A DNA stretch of 64,000 nucleotides from Megaleporinus macrocephalus. Its lineage: Eukaryota; Chordata; Actinopteri; Characiformes; Anostomidae. The stretch is from the NCBI GenBank assembly GCA_021613375.1, contig CM038704.1:32550582-32614581 (forward strand). The letters are read 5' to 3'. Under the pieces are notes generated by a model. That model was given only the letters and a program-made list of their open reading frames with translations. It searched no databases and had not been told where the DNA came from. Position 1 is the stretch's first letter. The number at the start of each line of letters is the position of its first letter. Shown piece after piece: positions 35,228 through 46,256 of the stretch. Both the position numbers and the translations under genes were made by a program.

Positions 35228-36014
35228 AACATTTTTCTAGTCTTTCTTCTATAACCACATTTCGTGCTGTCTCAGCCAAACCAGATGAAGGATAGGTTAC
35301 TCGTATTGGTAAAACTTTTTGTCTAATATTCTCGATTTTGCTATTGAAAAAGTCCATGAAATCATTGCTGCTGTAGTTGCTGGGTATTTGAGGTTCAGTT
35401 CCTGCCTGATTTTTGGTAAGTTTTGCGATTGTGCTAAATAAAATTCTAGGTTTGTTTTTGTTGTGTTCGATGAGTGTGGACAGGTATGCTGAGCGTGTTT
35501 TGATAAGTGCCTTTCTGTAACTGCTAAGGCTGTCTTTCCAAGCAGAGTGAAAGACCTCCAGCTTGGTCACTCTCCATTTGCACTCTAATTTCCGTACTGT
35601 CTGTCTTAAGGTGCGAATTTCATTGTTGTACCATGAAGCGAGCTTTTTCTGTTGCATCTTTTTAATTTTTATAGGTGCAACGTTGTCTAAAGTTAATCTA
35701 CTGTAATCTAGTATTTTCTACGAAGTCAGTTAGTCTGTCTAGCTCTGTTGGGTCTGAAGGAGAAGCTATAGTTGATAAATCTGGAAGGATTTCAATAAAG
35801 TGCTGAGATGTATTTGGCATTATTGAACATTTCATGCAATAACGGGGTGACGTACATACATTTTCACTAAGACTCAATTCATATGAAATTAGGGAGTGAT
35901 ATGAAACTACTGAAGTCTGTGGAAGAACAGTAAGATTATGTATATCAACACCTAAGGTCAAAACTAGATCTAGTGTGTGATTACAGGAATGTGAAGGCCC
36001 TATTACATTCTGAG
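35228..36014 (-). pseudogene. L2 endonuclease C-terminal part and linker
   Basis: On the minus strand, TQNVIGPSHSCNHTLDLVL and GVDIHNLTVLPQTSVVSYHS form the last part of the AP-type endonuclease; the SDH motif reads SYH here, so the Asp is lost. A stop and frame change near 35700 separate it from the linker, ASWYNNEIRTLRQTVRKLEC to FFNSKIENIRQKVLPI, which normally precedes the RT domain. The RT domain itself is missing, and the frame runs into 3' untranslated sequence at 35228. Confidence 0.85.
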
Positions 36015-37205
36015 TCAAGTCAAGTCAAGTTTATTTATATAGCGCTTTTTACAACGATGTTGTCTCAAAGCAGCTTTACAGAGTTTTGAAAACAGACAGT
36101 TATAACATATATCCCCCAGTGAGCAAGCCAGAGGCAACAGTGGCAAGGAAAAACTCCCTCAACTGGAGGAAGAAACCTTGGGAGGAACCAGACTCACAAG
36201 GGGAGACCCATCCTCCTCTGGTCAAACAGTATTTACAGTTTGAACTAAATACCAAAGAAAGGAGCCTCTGTTTGAAATCTGGATAGCAAAGCTTTAGAAC
36301 CTGCACAGATAGAGGCAGTGTATGACTGAGGCAGTCTATGACTGAATCTTTATGTTAAGTGGGCGTGAGCTGAAACAGTCCCATCCTATCTCAATGCTGG
36401 TACATCTGGATGGCACAGTGATGTAACTGAGGGTGTAGCAGTAAATGGACTGGTGAGCTGGCTGGTGATGGTTGGGTGATGGCCCTATGATCAGTCCTTC
36501 AACAGCGTTCAACAGACGGGAGGACAGTCATTACCTCAGGAAGAGTAAAGAGAGAGAGTTGGGTTCGGGAGAAGGACTGTAGAGAATATGAATATTCAGA
36601 AGTGTGGCTGGTGACTCTGGCAGATCTAACTATAACAGCCTAAACTAAAAGGAGAGAACCAGAAGGTAACATGGACATGAGAGCACCCTGAGAGACTGGG
36701 GTCCCCCCCACTCCACCGTCAACAAACCTGTGTGATCGCATGAAGTGGTGGAACAACAGCACCAACATCTCAGTTTACCATAAACCTCTGTGTCCATGAA
36801 CCCCCCGATCTCCTGCCTTTATCTAAAAGATAAGATTAATTACCAAAAGCTACACTAAACAAGTATGTTTTCAGTCTAGACTTAAATATTGAGACTGTGT
36901 CAGAGTCCCGAACATTAACTGGGAGATTATTCCTCAGTTTGAGGGCTTTGTAGGAAAAAGCTCTTCCCCCCATTGTAGTCTTCTGAATTTTTGGAACTAT
37001 TAGAAAACCAGCATCCTGTGATCTGAGTGAACGTGGTGGTTCATAATAGGAAATTAGATCTTGCAGGTACTCCAGTGCGAGACCGTGCAGGGTTTTATAC
37101 GTCAGTAATAGAATTTTATAGTCAATACGGAATTTAACAGCCAGTGTAGTGCTGATAAAACTGGACTGATGTGATCGAATTTCCTGGTTTTAGTTAGTAC
37201 TCTAG
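36015..37205 (-). mobile_element. L2 LINE 3' end inserted into an older L2
   Basis: This is a 1191-bp copy of the L2 3' end, highly similar to 5305-6520 and in the same orientation. It begins with TCAAG repeats and stops within the 3' part of the RT-proximal region. It is flanked by the 4-bp duplication TGAG (36011-36014 and 37206-37209), and the older L2 endonuclease reading continues across the joined flanks. Its 5' truncation is typical of LINE insertion. It contains no protein-coding part. Confidence 0.85.
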
Positions 37206-37254
37206 TGAGACCTACAGAGTCTAAAATAGACGAAAAAGCCTTTTTTTAATGGAT

Positions 37255-37723
37255 TGATGTTTATTCTTCTTCTGTGACGACGCGCTGTTGATAGCTTAAA
37301 GAAAAACTCTGCAGATACCAACTTAGTTGTAAATGAATTTATTATACAAAAAAGTATAGCATCTTATCTGACATCCGACGTCCAATCTTCTGATGCCAGA
37401 GAGAGGCCTTCTCTTCCCCTGATCTGAAGACGCTCTGAAATGTGTTTGCCGAACCTCGTGTTTAAGTACCCCATTTACCATTCTGAGCCCCAAGACCTTT
37501 GGCCCAAATACATTCCCCATATGTGGTAGAAAAACAACGGCCCCAAGATTTTACTAATACAAGCCAGATGTTTCCCAGACCTACCATACATTAACCTCTG
37601 ACCCTAAGTCTCTCTGCAAACATTCTCTTTGCACAGCAAAAGATGAACTTCGGATTTTGTATGCAGCTTAATACATATATATAATGTATGAATATAAAAA
37701 TATATATGGAAAATTACACTACA
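37255..37723 (-). mobile_element. Solo LTR, retrovirus-like, 469 bp
   Basis: The unit has TG...CA borders on both strands (plus strand TGATGTTTATT to ATTACACTACA) and a 4-bp target duplication GGAT (37251-37254 and 37724-37727). Joining the flanks restores the L2 endonuclease frame, which confirms the borders. On the minus strand it has a TATA-like TACTTAAAC word in the middle (near 37466) and AATAAA-type signals near its end. There is no internal coding sequence. The length and 4-bp duplication fit an endogenous retrovirus, but a gypsy-type source cannot be excluded. Confidence 0.75.
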
Positions 37724-38800
37724 GGATCTGCTGAGTTTTCAAAGTGAATATAAAAATATCCTGCAATTATTAGTTTCTCAGTGCTCACTGCTAGATCTGC
37801 AACGAAGTCACTGAACTCTTTTAAGAATTCAGAATAAGGTCCTGGTGGTCTATAAATGCTGACTAGATTCAAGATTCAAGATTCAAGAGTTTTATTGTCA
37901 TATGTACAGCAGAACAGACAGTTACACTGTACAATGAAATTCTTACTTTGCTGCTCCTCCATTCACCAATAGATAAGATAACAAATAAAATAAATAAAAA
38001 ATATATATACAAAATATACAAAGTATAACAATATAAGTTGAAGTAGATAAAAATATTTTTATAGTTAAAGAATAAAAAATAAAAGTTATGTGTGCTTTTA
38101 TGTGCAAGTATGAAGAGCAGCAGCCATAAAGTGCAAGTTGCAAGTAACGAATGTAAACAATAATGTTTGTGTGAGTAGTGAATGTAAACAGTATTCTGAC
38201 AGTACAGTGAGTGTAAGGTGCAGTTTAAATCAGACCAGTTAAAACCAGTTCAGAAAGGAGAGGTTGGAGAGGTAGTGCGTGAGGTGTTCACAAGCCTGAT
38301 GGCCTGTGAGTAGAAACTGTTTGTCAGTCTTGTGGTCCTGGACTTCACACTCCTGTAACGTCTGCCTGAAGGTAAACGTGTGAAGAGTGTGTGCTGGGGG
38401 TGTGTACTGTCCCTGATTATGTTGTGGGCCCTCCTGGTGACCCTGGTGTGGTAGATGTGGTAGAGTGAGTACATCTCTGTTAGTGGTCGGATTGGTGATG
38501 TTTATGAAAAGAATTTCAAAAGAATTGAAAGTGAGATTGCGTTTCTGACTTAAGTCTTATGAATTTTTATGAATGACACATATACCCCCTTCTTTACCGG
38601 TCAGTCTGGGGCTGTGTACATACTTATAGCCTATGGGAGTGGCTTCATTTAATGGCAAATATTCCTCAGGTTTAATCCATGTTTCTACGAGACTTAACAC
38701 ATCAATATTATGATATGTTATTGTTTCATTTACAATGACAGCCTTAGAGTTCAGTGATCTTATATAAATGTGTCCTAAAAGCCGATATTTCAGCAATAAA
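37724..38800 (-). pseudogene. L2 endonuclease N-terminal part, split by a LINE insertion
   Basis: The piece 38796-38461 reads HIYIRSLNSKAVIVNETITY, IDVLSLVETWIKPEEYLPL (catalytic Glu in VETW) and RLTGKEGGICVI. After the inserted Rex1 fragment, 37866-37724 continues LVSIYRPPGPYSEFLKEFSD and KLIIAGYFYIHFENSADP. The conserved AGDFN motif reads AGYFY, so both the catalytic Asp and the Asn are replaced. The domain is therefore inactivated by substitution as well as by insertion. Confidence 0.85.
37867..38460 (-). mobile_element. Rex1-type LINE 3' end, 5'-truncated
   Basis: About 590 bp match 10312-10909 almost base for base, including the untranslated region and the last roughly 70 codons of the ORF (LPSGRRYRS and the end of the protein). 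The 3' terminus has three ATTCAAG units. The flanks share a 3-bp TAG (37864-37866 and 38461-38463), and the L2 endonuclease reading resumes across them. It is a recent insertion from the same family as the complete copy at 10312-13670. Confidence 0.9.
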
Positions 38801-39580
38801 ACTCTTGCAAAACATATAATAATGATTTATTATATATTATATTAATACATAACATACATTACATACATACATTAACAATTATGCTTTCAAAAACTGATGC
38901 TGATGTACTTTTTATATGTTAAAACTGTACCTGTCTTTTAAAAAGTATACTTTAATTTTGTGTTGGAAAAAATGCTTCAGCAGCTAATGCTTTCAATGAG
39001 ATATATTGTTTTTGTTGTACAAGTTTACTTCTCATGATAAAAGTGATGTAAAATCTGCATTAATAACCTATTGAACTTAAGGAAATGGACTGGTGTAGTT
39101 GTGATGACATAAAACTAGCAAGTATGAAGGTAGTGTATATAAAGAAATAATAACTCCATACTCCATACCAAGCTCCATATAGGTTTTCTGGATATTTACT
39201 GTAATATCAAATCGTTATTTTACAACAAATATTGTGATAATACAGCAAAAAGCGTCTGGGTTCTAAATCACTAATGACTCAACTCAACAGTCTCTAAATC
39301 TCCAAAATAGAGCCAATCAACAACCTTCTTTCTGTCAACAACTTGGGTAAAACATGATGATATGGTGTGTGGAGAAGGAAAAGTTTCCATACCAAAAATG
39401 TTTTAAATGATGGTCTGTTAAACTGGTGACTCTGAAAAACCTTTGACAGTTATATCACATAGAACACGTTGCAGTAAGATTGCAGATAAACACAAAGCTA
39501 AAAATCACTTAAAATCACAGACTCATTTTGTTTTTTTGGGGGGTTTTTTGTATTAGCTTCACAAATTCTTTACATATATA

Positions 39581-39602
39581 TGTGTGTGTGTGTGTGTGTG
39601 TG
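39581..39602. repeat. (TG)n microsatellite
   Basis: Eleven TG units follow a short AT run. Confidence 0.95.
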
Positions 39603-39945
39603 TTTTCGCCACTCATCCAATACATTTATCTTAGCTAAGAATACATTTGTCTGAGCTGATTTTCTAAAAAAAACATAATTAAAAGGTTGAGATATTAACC
39701 AAGTAATTCAGAGAGGTTTGGTGTGGAACACTGTTCCAGAAAAAAACATTCAGACATCTAAAGGGGTTAATGCCTGAAGTGGTAAATGTTACACATTAAA
39801 TGTTTATGAAAACTCAGTCTGATGTCTCTGGCATTGTTTTAGAATAGTTTTGTGAAGAGGTTTTGGCTTTTTTTGTATTTTTAACTGTTGTAATGCATGG
39901 TGCCAAAAGAAAATTTAATATTTTCAGATTTGAAACAATCGATCA

Positions 39946-40130
39946 ATCAATTAATTAACATTTATTTGTATTGCATTTTTTTTACAACCAGTGCTGTCAA
40001 AAACAGCTTTACAAAAAAGCAGTTTATGAAAGTAAAGAGGAAACAAAGAGAAGAATGTAAAGATAAAAATAGTCTATGCATAAACGTAAGAATGGGCATC
40101 CAGGTCCATCGATAACATATATACAAGTAA
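39946..40130 (-). repeat. Diverged L2 3' tail
   Basis: ATTTATTTGTATTGCATTTT, then ACAACCAGTGCTGTCAAAAA and CAGCTTTAC follow the order of the L2 3' end at 5310-5370 with several substitutions. This is an old fragment, minus orientation. Confidence 0.55.
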
Positions 40131-41128
40131 TATGCATTCAAAAATACTAGTAAATATGAGTAAAATATTAGTAGCTTTACAGTAATTGTGAACAGTATTA
40201 TATCACCAAAGACATACCTGACATATCTTAAGGAAGTGGGCAGGAACTACTCACGCGAAGTACAGCAGGCCAAACATTGCTGATCTCCAGTGCTGATTGG
40301 AGAGCTGTTCTAAAAACATGCACACACAAACCAAAAAGTGTCAATTTCTTTTAAAAAAGAGATTATGATTTTTTATTAATTAATTAAACTTCTGACGTTA
40401 ATAGTGAAACAGCAATAACAGCAACAACAAATCACAACACAGAGCAATACTTCATCACTGAGGACTTCATGACTTCATCAGCTAGTTGAATAAAGTAGCA
40501 AAGAAATTATGACAAAAGAAGAGGGCAACATTATGAATACTCACACAAATTTCAGATTTTGCATCAAACCTCATTTCATGGAGGGATAAAAACTGTCATC
40601 ATTTGTTCACCCTCAAAGTCACCACTCATTTTCTACAAACAAATCTCTCTCACGGAACCCACAGTGGCAGCTCCATGCCTTCGTGCTTGGTGTGACTTCA
40701 CATTGTTATCTAGTGAAAAAGTATAATCACACGTTTTTTCAATAGATTGACCAATATTACTATAAATAAAATAAATTAATTATTAGATACTAGAAAATAG
40801 ACTGCTGTGTCTCACCAGCTTTATCAGAAAACATTAAGTTTTTGTTAAATTGTAATGTTATCCTAGATAATGACCAGTAACTTTTTTGCCATTGAATTAA
40901 TAGATTATTTGGTGAACATGTTATATAAATTTAGATTGGTGTTTCCCTTTTTTCAGTGACAATAAAAAATATGATGTAGCGTGAAAATTTAGTTTTTTTG
41001 TTACTATAAAATATGATGCAAGAAAGGTCTTTTTTTATTGTATTCTTTTTCATATATTTTATAATATATTTAATATATTTTCATAGTTTGATCATGATGC
41101 GTGTACAACAATATATATATATATATAT

Positions 41129-41912
41129 TAAGGCTGGGCGATAAAACGATAACGATAGATATCGTGAAATAACATTTCCTCAATAGAACTATAAGACATA
41201 GTCGATAGAAAGTCAATAGAATTAAGTTCCCTCCATGTTTTGAGAGACAACACGAATAGCCAATGAGAATGAGAATAGCGTCGCCCCAAACCAATCAGGT
41301 GGCTGAACTAGAGTTCCAGCCATTTCATGTTTGGTTGAAGCACACAGCGCAGAGTGTAGGCGTAGCGGCAGCTTAACCCACATGCTAGTCATGTGGTTAC
41401 TGCAGGCGTCACAGTCGAGCAGTGACAAGAAAATAAGAGAAAGTGACAACAGAAAACGTTAACTACTACTGAAAGAAACATGTTACATGTGTTAATAATC
41501 TTTTAAAAATCTGCTAAAATAGGAACAACAAGTAAACAGGTGCTGTCTTGCTGCTGTGTTGACGCTACGGGAGCGCTAGGGATGTTTGTGCTTCAAGTGC
41601 TACTATATACACAACGTGTATAGCAGTTGTACTGTTGTGATGATCTCCACTGTGCAGAGCTGACTGAGCACCACACTGTTGTGTTTCACTCCCACAACTT
41701 GCACGCGAGTGATTGTTTGCAACTGCATCTTGCGCTTCGGAAAAATCCATGCTTTCAGTAGCACGGACATCTTTGCAATGCATCGACGCATGTAATGCTA
41801 ATCGGCGTAATTTCATAATCGATAAAGATAAATATGTATATTGTAGGAGTTCGAGTGAGAACGCTGAGGCAAAGTTGACTTTATAATCAAAAATCCCGAG
41901 GAGGCGCATCTT
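41129..41912. mobile_element. hAT-type MITE, right-truncated copy
   Basis: It starts TAAGGCTGGGCGATAAAACG after an AT run and is similar along its length to the complete element at 46257-47358 (shared words include AACTATAAGACATAGTCG and TTTGGTTGAAGCACACAGCG). The match ends near 41905 at GACTTTATAATCAAAAA, where a Tc1 fragment begins. The right terminus is lost. There is no transposase. Confidence 0.8.
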
Positions 41913-42228
41913 TAACCAAGACAGCAAGAGCCACGGTATCCAGGGTAATGTCAGCATACCACCAAGAGGGACGAACCATATCCAACAGGATTAACTGTGG
42001 ACGCAAGAGGAAGCTGTCTGAAAGGGATGTTCAGGTGCTAACCTGGATTGTATCCAAAAAACATAAGACCACGGCTGCCCAAATCACGGCAGAATAAAAT
42101 GTACACCTCAACTCTCCTGTTTCCACCAGAACTGTCCGTTGGGAGCTCCATAGAGTCAATATACATGGCCGGGCTGCTATAGCCAAACCTTTGGTCACTT
42201 GTGCCAATGCCAAACATCGATTTCAATG
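41913..42228 (+). pseudogene. Tc1 transposase DNA-binding region
   Basis: The plus strand reads TISNRINCGRKRKLSERDVQ, KKHKTTAAQITAE, a stop, VHLNSPVSTRTVRWELHRV and IHGRAAIAKPLVT. This is the bipartite helix-turn-helix region that binds Tc1 ends, with its GRKR (AT-hook-like) linker. One in-frame stop is present and the catalytic domain is absent. It differs from the other three Tc1 relics in the window, so at least four Tc1 lineages contributed. Confidence 0.85.
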
Positions 42229-42329
42229 TGAAACTGTTTTACTGTTTTCCCCACATCCGAGAGAGTTACGGTGTGGAGACTAGTATATTATTTTTGACTG
42301 GAGGTTTTTGGGTGGAGGCTCACTTAACC

Positions 42330-42465
42330 TAGTGACAGTGATATGTCTGAAAACCTCACCAACACTGCTGTGCCTAATACACTTGCACCAGCACCCCATT
42401 CAATACAATGTCAGTATCAGTGCTCTGTTGGGAATGCACCACAACCCAAACAAGATTTGGATAAC
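42330..42465. repeat. Fragment of the inverted-repeat element family
   Basis: CACTTGCACCAGCAC, AATGTCAGTATCAGTG and ACCACAACCCAAACAAG follow the right arm of the element at 14604-15316 (15150-15225), with more divergence. Confidence 0.6.
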
Positions 42466-45110
42466 ACCAATCCAGTGGTCACAAAATGACCTGTGATGAA
42501 TTTGGTAGAGGGACCTGACAAACTGAGCAGTAACAAATAAGCAAAGTTTTGTAAATGTAAATCCAGAAAATACATCCATGTGCATGAGCTGAGCAGACTA
42601 AAATGAAAGCTTGGGAGTGTCACAACACCGTTCAGAGATACTAATCTTGACAATGACATTCATTTAAATAGATTTCAGGGCCAGAAAACGAACACAGTGA
42701 CATTTAGCTCTCACATACAGGATGAATATCACACAGAGCTAATTAGGATTTAACAGAAGGTCAGTAATATGAGTCAAATGTCAAGAAACATCTCAAATAC
42801 AGTAACTGTACAAGTCTTTGTAGATAAATGCATCAGTTGAAAGGAACCTTAAAATATGGAATTAGCGTCAGTGTTGGGTTTTTTTTCAGTTGAATGCCAG
42901 TCTATTAGGAAAGCTCCGACTAGATTGGGGAGCATTTTGCTGGCTGTTCCAGAAGTGTGTGGATAGGTGAAGAGGGTGTTGGCTACCTTCCTTCTTTAGG
43001 CCAGCAGTACAGAACCAGGGAGAGATTAGAATTTGACTTTTCTCCGTCTAATATGAGCGGATTATTTTATGTTCCTTTAATTTGGTCAACAGTACTTGAC
43101 ACAAACAATAATCTCCCTAGCTGTCTATATAAGTGGATTCATGTACACTGAAATACTTTGTTTGTGAAATTGCATTAGATTTCTGATGAGTATGTTGCAA
43201 CAAATGTTTAATAATTTAACTTGTTGCTCTATGTGTGCCCAAATAAACTGTTATTCTGAGTTTGTTGCAACTAGGTTGTTAAACAAATTAAACCATGTTT
43301 TTGTCTAGGCAGGTAAGTGTTGCATCATCCTGTCCCTGTCCCCAATCATAATTAGTACTGGCCTATCATGTTAAGCGGCATTTGGTTATCAGTATCAACT
43401 ACACTTTCTATATATATAATTATAAAGAACAAAATATCGACTTTTTTAGAGAAATACCTAATTAATATTAATATCTAATTCATATTCAGCAGTAGACAGA
43501 TTGAGAAATGTAATACAGTATTCTCAGAATATACAGTCCTAATTTTTCATCCTCATCCCTTCTTTCTTTTGAAGGATCTATTTATAGGAATAGAATATAA
43601 AGAAATGACAGTTTTGACCAAATGCCAAAGACATACAGACATAGTTATGTTAGCATACTAAACAGTAAGCCCTGGCCTGCCCTGTCTTTGTATACCAAAA
43701 TCCACTTTGTACCTCAAGAAGTGTCAGTGAGTCACAGTAGCATTGAGTCTGCCATCAGTCCATCATGAGAGAATGACAGCATATTTCTATGTTGAAGGTC
43801 TTGCTTTTAATTAGATCATTTAAGGACATGTAGCTAATAAGAGGAGGAGCAAATACAGTAATAGCTTTTGGCAAGCAGCCATTATAACCAATGACAAGTG
43901 CTCCCATGTTTAGCAAAAAACAAAAGAAATGATTTAAATAATAGCTTAACAAGTGTTAACACTGGTGTTGCTTCCCACTACCGAAAACTCTCTTGACAAG
44001 TAAAGGGATGAAGCTCAACATGAATACACACATCCATTATTTGCAGCACAGCATTTCCTGTGCACTTAATATCTGTCAGATGCAATATAAAGCAGTCCAT
44101 TTTCCAGTGGAGGTCATTGTGAGTGTGTTTTCTGCCCACTCCCTGCCTCCATGTTAAGCCGTGCAGTGTGTGTAGAGGCAGGAGAATGGGGTCAGCTGCC
44201 ACCCTCCCACCAAACCAACATCATCCACAGCAACTATCAGGACATAGGCCCAGCGATCAGAACATCTCTTCACATTCAACCAACATCCAGTAAGTTATTG
44301 ATGCCAGTATATGAAAATGGTTGTTACCAGAGAAAGGCACTCAAGTCAGTGACTAAGACTGGGGTCACACTCAAGTTACATGTTGACCTGACTAGCGACT
44401 ACACCCAGATGCATAACTTGCACTTAATTGACTCATGCTCAACTCTGCCCAAGAAGTACAACTATTTATTTAGTGATTATAGTTATTGTCTACTTAATGT
44501 CTCACTTATCCGCTCCTAAAAGTACAAGATCATCGCTGACTGCATCAGTGTAAAAAAAACAAAAAACACTTTGGATTCTGAGTGAATCTGTGCTCTTCAT
44601 AAAATTAGAGGTCAGTAGAAAATGACTCTAACTAAATATATATCTCAAGAGGCTAATAGGCTAAAGATTTTATGTTTTTCCCTTTCTTTTAGTGTGTTGT
44701 TTGATTCTTTGTGCATATAAACTATCTGCAATGGTACAAAGCTCAAAGTACACACAAGAGGGAGAAACTCTCCTGCAGAAATATTTTTTTTTTCCCAGCT
44801 ACCTGAAATGTCTCATTGGAATTATTGAATTACATCTTTACTGGCCACCTGTAAGCGCAGGATTTGTAGCAAAACTTTCAAAGACTCTGCCAGTTGATTA
44901 ATAAAAACAGAATAGACAAGCTTATCAATCAGAGCACTAAGCTCATTGGGAGGCAAAGCTTAAAGGAACAAAAGCTTTAATAGAGCTTTTCAGACAGAGG
45001 GTGAATATAGATGTCGAGTATGAGAAAAAGTGTGTTTTCGGAGCATTGAAGCATATACATCTATTTTAGTAAATCCAGTATGAACGCTAAGAATGAGCAT
45101 TGTAGGTCTT
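42466..45110. other. Unassigned DNA
   Basis: No exon, RNA or classified repeat is seen. A block at about 42655-42790 is of mixed composition with a GAGCTAATTAGGATTTA word and may be conserved non-coding sequence. Confidence 0.4.
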
Positions 45111-45123
45111 AACAGTTGTTTAC

Positions 45124-45393
45124 TTTCGCGCTTCTCTTATTTCTTTGCTCTGGTTTTGCCCTCTGTGTGGGGGCGGGGAAAGAGACGTTTACTGGTATCA
45201 TGGCAGGCGGTCGCCCAGCTGGACCACAGGTATATACACTTTATAAATTGATAGAAATAATTGACGTTTATAGACATATTATCTAATTCGGTAGCTTGAT
45301 TTGTTTTCAGTGTGATCAGGACTGAGAGAAGAGTAGGCTAGCTTGCTAATATGGAAATCATGGATACCAGTTCCACTATAGCCAAATGGTTCC
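45124..45393 (+). repeat. Left inverted end region of candidate transposon
   Basis: Block 1 (45124-45157) and block 2 (45367-45393) match, in the same order, the contiguous right end at 53294-53343 in inverse orientation. About 210 bp separate the blocks here, including a possible first coding exon at 45200, but none at the right end. So one end has an insertion or the other a deletion. Confidence 0.55.
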
Positions 45394-45403
45394 TGCCCAT
45401 CTG

Positions 45404-45440
<37 letters not shown>
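45404..45440. repeat. (TTA)n microsatellite
   Basis: About twelve TTA units just inside the left 17-bp inverted word, followed by a short inverted TAATAATAAT stretch. Confidence 0.93.
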
Positions 45441-45442
<2 letters not shown>

Positions 45443-45504
45443 AATAATATGCCCTACCACTGGTCCTGTGATAAATCTGCACGTTCTAGTGTCTCCTTCT
45501 GCAT

Positions 45505-45530
45505 CACACACACACACACACACACACACA
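45505..45530. repeat. (CA)n microsatellite
   Basis: Thirteen CA units within the first intron-like region of the integrase relic. Confidence 0.95.
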
Positions 45531-45559
45531 CTTGAACACAGTAAAGGCTTTATGCGCAT

Positions 45560-45795
45560 CTAATTAGTTTGGGTGCTGACAAAACACCAACATGTGCAAG
45601 ACAGGAGTACTCCAGGACCAGGACTGGGAACCACTGACCTGATTTAGTCCCAAGATACCTGATCCAGCTGATGAGGTAATTATCTAGCTTTTTATGAGCT
45701 GGATCAGGTGTGTTGTGGCAGGTAATAGTTAAAACTGTGCAAGCTTGTAGGTCCAAAGGACTGGAGTTGAAAACACTCCAGTATAGATTACCATA
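45560..45795. repeat. Dispersed repeat with CTCCAGGACCAGG word
   Basis: GAGTACTCCAGGACCAGGAC, GGGAACCACTGACCTGATTT and GAGCTGGATCAGGTGTGTTG are in the order found in an abundant non-coding fish repeat. Related, more decayed fragments lie at 48090-48180 and 49415-49490. All are in intron-like parts of the transposon relic. Confidence 0.5.
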
Positions 45796-46256
45796 CCCAT
45801 ACCACATTCTAATTAAATTATTTAAATTCTAATTTAGTTTGTTGAATAATTCTTATTACTTCAATGGCTGTGTTGTTCACCAATATGGTATTTGATATGT
45901 CTGAAATAAAAATGCAAATTCTAAACAGATGAATAGTGATCTTAAATTATGTCAGTCTTAGTCTTATGTAGCTACACAATATAAATAGATAACTGGACAA
46001 CTAATGGCCACTCTCTCTTTTTAGATCCTGTCATACTGGGAGGAAATCTTATGCAAAGGCTGCTTTATGAATTACAGTACTTGGTAGATCAACAACCAAT
46101 AGATTTAAACTATTTACAGTTTTTGTGCAACCATGAACTGTATCTGAATGGATTTTGCTACCTGAAGAAGTTCATTGTGCACTCATAACCTTGAAAACTT
46201 TTGTGCAGATGCATGTCACAGAAAATAGTATTCCATCAATTTCTGTTGGCATGAAA

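Larger units (their letters stand above)
35012..38800 (-). mobile_element. L2-type LINE with internal deletion and three nested insertions
   Basis: Four pieces on the minus strand read as one L2 copy: 38800-38461 (endonuclease N-terminal part), 37866-37724 (endonuclease middle), 37254-37206 (short endonuclease piece) and 36014-35012 (endonuclease end, linker, 3' end). The gaps are filled by three separate insertions, each with a short target duplication. At about 35228 the linker joins the 3' untranslated region directly, so the whole reverse transcriptase is deleted. The 3' end at 35012 has the TCAAG repeats and TTTATTTATATGGCGC tail of the family. This is a non-autonomous, dead copy. Confidence 0.88.
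38801..41128. other. AT-rich DNA with small repeats
   Basis: No gene. It holds the TG array at 39581 and a diverged L2 tail at 39946, listed separately. The remainder, including 40180-40340, is unassigned. Confidence 0.45.
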
